From Pseudonocardia sp. (GTDB lineage Bacteria > Actinomycetota > Actinomycetes > Mycobacteriales > Pseudonocardiaceae): 15,485 bases of DNA. The position numbers and the translations under genes are program-made. Under the pieces are notes generated by a model, which saw only the letters and a list, made by a program, of their open reading frames with translations, ran no database searches and was not told where the DNA came from. Shown piece by piece: positions 13,539-15,485 of the stretch. The DNA lies in the NCBI GenBank assembly GCA_030147065.1, contig JASLAP010000099.1:1-15485 (forward strand), given 5' to 3'. Numbering within the stretch: position 1 is the first letter of the stretch; the number at the start of each line of letters is the position of its first letter.

Positions 13539-15296
13539 ATGGCGAACAAGCGCTCCGTGTTCGACGACGACCCCGGCGAGCGTGCGGCGAGCGTGCTCGG
13601 CCCCGAGTCGGACCTCTTCGAGGACCTCGACGCGGCCGGCTTCGCCGACGCCCTGCGCCAGGCCGTGCAGGCCAACCTGACCAGCCCGGGCGCCTCGGTC
13701 GCGGCGGCCCTGCGGCTGGCCGGCGACCTGACCCGGATCCCGCTGGCCGGCGCGGCCCGCGCGCTCGGTCGCGACGTCGACCCGCCGGTGCCGGTGGACC
13801 CCAAGGACCGCCGGTTCGCCGACCCCGCCTGGACCAGCAACCCGGCGTACTACGCGCTGCGCCTGGCCTACCTGGCCGGCTCCCGGTTCGCCCGGGACGC
13901 GGTCGGCTCCGCGAAGCTGCCCCCGGACGTCGCAGCCAAGGCCGCGCTGGCGACCGACCTGATGATCGACGCGATGGCCCCCACCAACCTGCTGCCGCTC
14001 AACCCGGCCGCGTTGAAGCGGGCCTTCGACACCGCGGGCGGCAGCGTGATCAAGGGGGCCGGCAACTTCCTGCACGACCTGGTCTACAACGAGGGCCGGC
14101 CGCGCCAGGTCGACAGCTCGGCGTTCGAGGTGGGCGGCAACCTGGCCTGCACCCCGTCGAAGGTGGTGTACCGCAACGAGCTGATGGAGCTGCTGCAGTA
14201 CGAGCCGCAGACCGAGCAGGTGCACGCGGCGCCGATCCTGTGCAGCCCGCCGTGGATCAACAAGTACTACATCATGGACCTGGCGCCGGACCGCAGCTTC
14301 ATCGAGTGGGCGGTCAAGCACGGCCGGACGGTGTTCGCGATCAGCTACCTGAACCCGTCCAAGGACATGTCCGGCACCACCATGGACGACTACCTGGTGC
14401 ACGGCCCGCGCACCGCGCTGGACGTCATCTCCGAGATCACCGGCGCGGAGACCGTCGACATCGTCGGGCTCTGCCTGGGCGGCGCGCTGACCGCGATCAC
14501 CGCGGCCTACCTGACCCAGGCCGGCGACGACCGGATCGGCACCCTGACCCTGCTCAACACCATGCTCGACTACGCCGAGCCGGGCGTGCTGGGCACCTTC
14601 ACCGACACCCGCACGGTGGAGCGCCTGGAGCGCAAGATGCGCAAGGAGGGCACGCTGCCCGGCGCGTCCATGGCCGGCACCTTCGACGTGCTGCGGGCCA
14701 ACGACCTGATCTTCAACTACGTGGTGTCGAACTGGCTGATGGGCCAGGACCCGCCGGCGTTCGACATCCTGGCCTGGAACGCCGACAGCACCCGGATGCC
14801 GTCCGCCATGCACGCGTTCTACCTGCGCAACTTCTACATCCAGAACAAGCTGGCCGCGGGCACGCTGGAGATCGGCGGCACCACCATCGACCTGTCGGCG
14901 ATCAAGCACCCGACCTACGTCGTCAGCGCGATCAACGACCACATCGTGCCGTGGGAGTCGGCCTACCGGTCGGTGGGCCTGATCAGCGGCCCGGCCCGGT
15001 TCGTGCTGGGCAGCGGCGGGCACATCGCCGGCATCGTCAGCCCGCCCGGGCCGAAGGTGTGGCACATGGTCGCCGAGGAGGGCGCGGCCAAGGAGGGCAC
15101 CGCCGAGGAGAACCGCGCGGTCCCGGCCACCGGCAAGGACTGGCAGGCGATGGCCGAGCGCCGCCCCGGCTCCTGGTGGGAGGACTGGGCGCGCTGGTCC
15201 GACGAGCACTCCGGGCCGATGCGCAAGCCGCCCCGGACCGGCAGCCAGAAGCACCCGGTGCTCGGTGACGGCCCGGGGGAGTACGTCCGGACCTGA
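13539..15296 (+). CDS. phaC: Polyhydroxyalkanoate synthase, class I-like (PhaC)
   Basis: This is a 585-residue alpha/beta-hydrolase-fold enzyme that polymerises 3-hydroxyacyl-CoA into PHA on intracellular granules. The lipase-like box is GLCLGG with nucleophile Cys312; the other triad members are Asp467 in INDHIVPW and His495 in SGGHIAGIV. Family blocks include NPAYYALRLAYL (101-112), the PPWINKYYIMDL segment (237-248), the SYLNPS segment (269-274), and a C-terminal SWWEDW..W block with GPMRKPP. The Cys in place of Ser and a length near 590 without a visible PhaE/PhaR partner favour class I. No phaA, phaB or phasin gene is visible, so precursors come from elsewhere. It is transcribed away from the ectB-NRPS operon. 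Confidence 0.94.
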   Translation: MANKRSVFDDDPGERAASVLGPESDLFEDLDAAGFADALRQAVQANLTSPGASVAAALRLAGDLTRIPLAGAARALGRDVDPPVPVDPKDRRFADPAWTSNPAYYALRLAYLAGSRFARDAVGSAKLPPDVAAKAALATDLMIDAMAPTNLLPLNPAALKRAFDTAGGSVIKGAGNFLHDLVYNEGRPRQVDSSAFEVGGNLACTPSKVVYRNELMELLQYEPQTEQVHAAPILCSPPWINKYYIMDLAPDRSFIEWAVKHGRTVFAISYLNPSKDMSGTTMDDYLVHGPRTALDVISEITGAETVDIVGLCLGGALTAITAAYLTQAGDDRIGTLTLLNTMLDYAEPGVLGTFTDTRTVERLERKMRKEGTLPGASMAGTFDVLRANDLIFNYVVSNWLMGQDPPAFDILAWNADSTRMPSAMHAFYLRNFYIQNKLAAGTLEIGGTTIDLSAIKHPTYVVSAINDHIVPWESAYRSVGLISGPARFVLGSGGHIAGIVSPPGPKVWHMVAEEGAAKEGTAEENRAVPATGKDWQAMAERRPGSWWEDWARWSDEHSGPMRKPPRTGSQKHPVLGDGPGEYVRT

Positions 15297-15309
15297 TCGG
15301 CGGGCCGAC

Positions 15310-15347
15310 CCCGGTCGTGCTCGCCGGGTACGGCGAGCCGGACCGGG
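15310..15347 (+). terminator. Strong hairpin terminator after phaC
   Basis: An inner 8-bp stem GCTCGCCG/CGGCGAGC with a GGTA loop (15319-15338) is extended, across a 2x2 internal loop, by a further 7 pairs (15310-15316 with 15341-15347). It starts 14 nt after the phaC stop. The absence of a U-tract is usual for high-GC actinomycete terminators. Confidence 0.7.
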
Positions 15348-15485
15348 AGCGCGGCGACCCGACCGGGCCGGAGGGTCGCCGGCGGGCCGGTCAGCGGCGA
15401 CCGGTCCGCGCCGTGCGGCCCGGGTACCGGGCGCCGGTCTCGTCCGCCCGCGGTGGTCGGTCGGGGCGGGCGCGCCCGAGGTCGT

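Noticed and set aside
1..15485. CRISPR array, tRNA or rRNA genes
   Set aside because: No regularly spaced repeats and no recognisable tRNA or rRNA sequence were seen on reading both strands; a covariance-model search was not possible.

Overview
The window is very GC-rich DNA with GC-biased third codon positions. It carries a DUF222/HNH endonuclease tail, a class F sortase, a DUF4397 surface protein and start codons that look leaderless. Together these point to a high-GC actinomycete, probably of the Pseudonocardia type; the genus is an inference from gene content.

Positions 1-2200 are a decayed accessory zone. They hold the 3' end of a DUF222/HNH gene, a C-terminal fragment of an IS110-family transposase, a pair of 15-bp inverted repeats about 690 bp apart, one small uncharacterised minus-strand gene (1404-1727) and a fragment of an IS66-type transposase. 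Most of the remaining sequence there looks non-coding. Positions 2249-3998 hold two convergent housekeeping-like genes, a DinB/DUF664 protein (+) and a class I/II PLP aminotransferase (-). Each is preceded by a TAnnnT box exactly 6 nt before its start codon, as expected for leaderless transcripts.

Positions 4370-13247 are the main feature, four minus-strand genes that read as one transcription unit. In order they are: an EctB-like L-2,4-diaminobutyrate (Dab) aminotransferase without ectA or ectC; a 2006-residue Pls/PosA-type single-module NRPS overlapping it by ATGA; a secreted DUF4397 protein with a C-terminal membrane anchor; and a class F sortase. The NRPS has the layout of epsilon-poly-lysine synthetase: adenylation domain, carrier domain, then six membrane helices alternating with three soluble domains. 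It then continues without a stop into an extra polytopic membrane module of about 630 residues. The simplest reading is that EctB makes Dab and the NRPS activates it and polymerises it into a cationic poly-Dab-like product at the membrane, with the surface proteins sharing the transcript. The Dab/basic-residue prediction rests on the neighbouring gene and on a Glu in the adenylation pocket; it is not proven.

Positions 13248-15296 hold a divergent intergenic region, with a CRP/GlxR-like site and a separate inverted repeat, and then a complete polyhydroxyalkanoate synthase gene (phaC) followed by a strong hairpin terminator. Thus a storage-polyester synthase and a candidate poly(amino acid) synthetase operon share one regulatory region.
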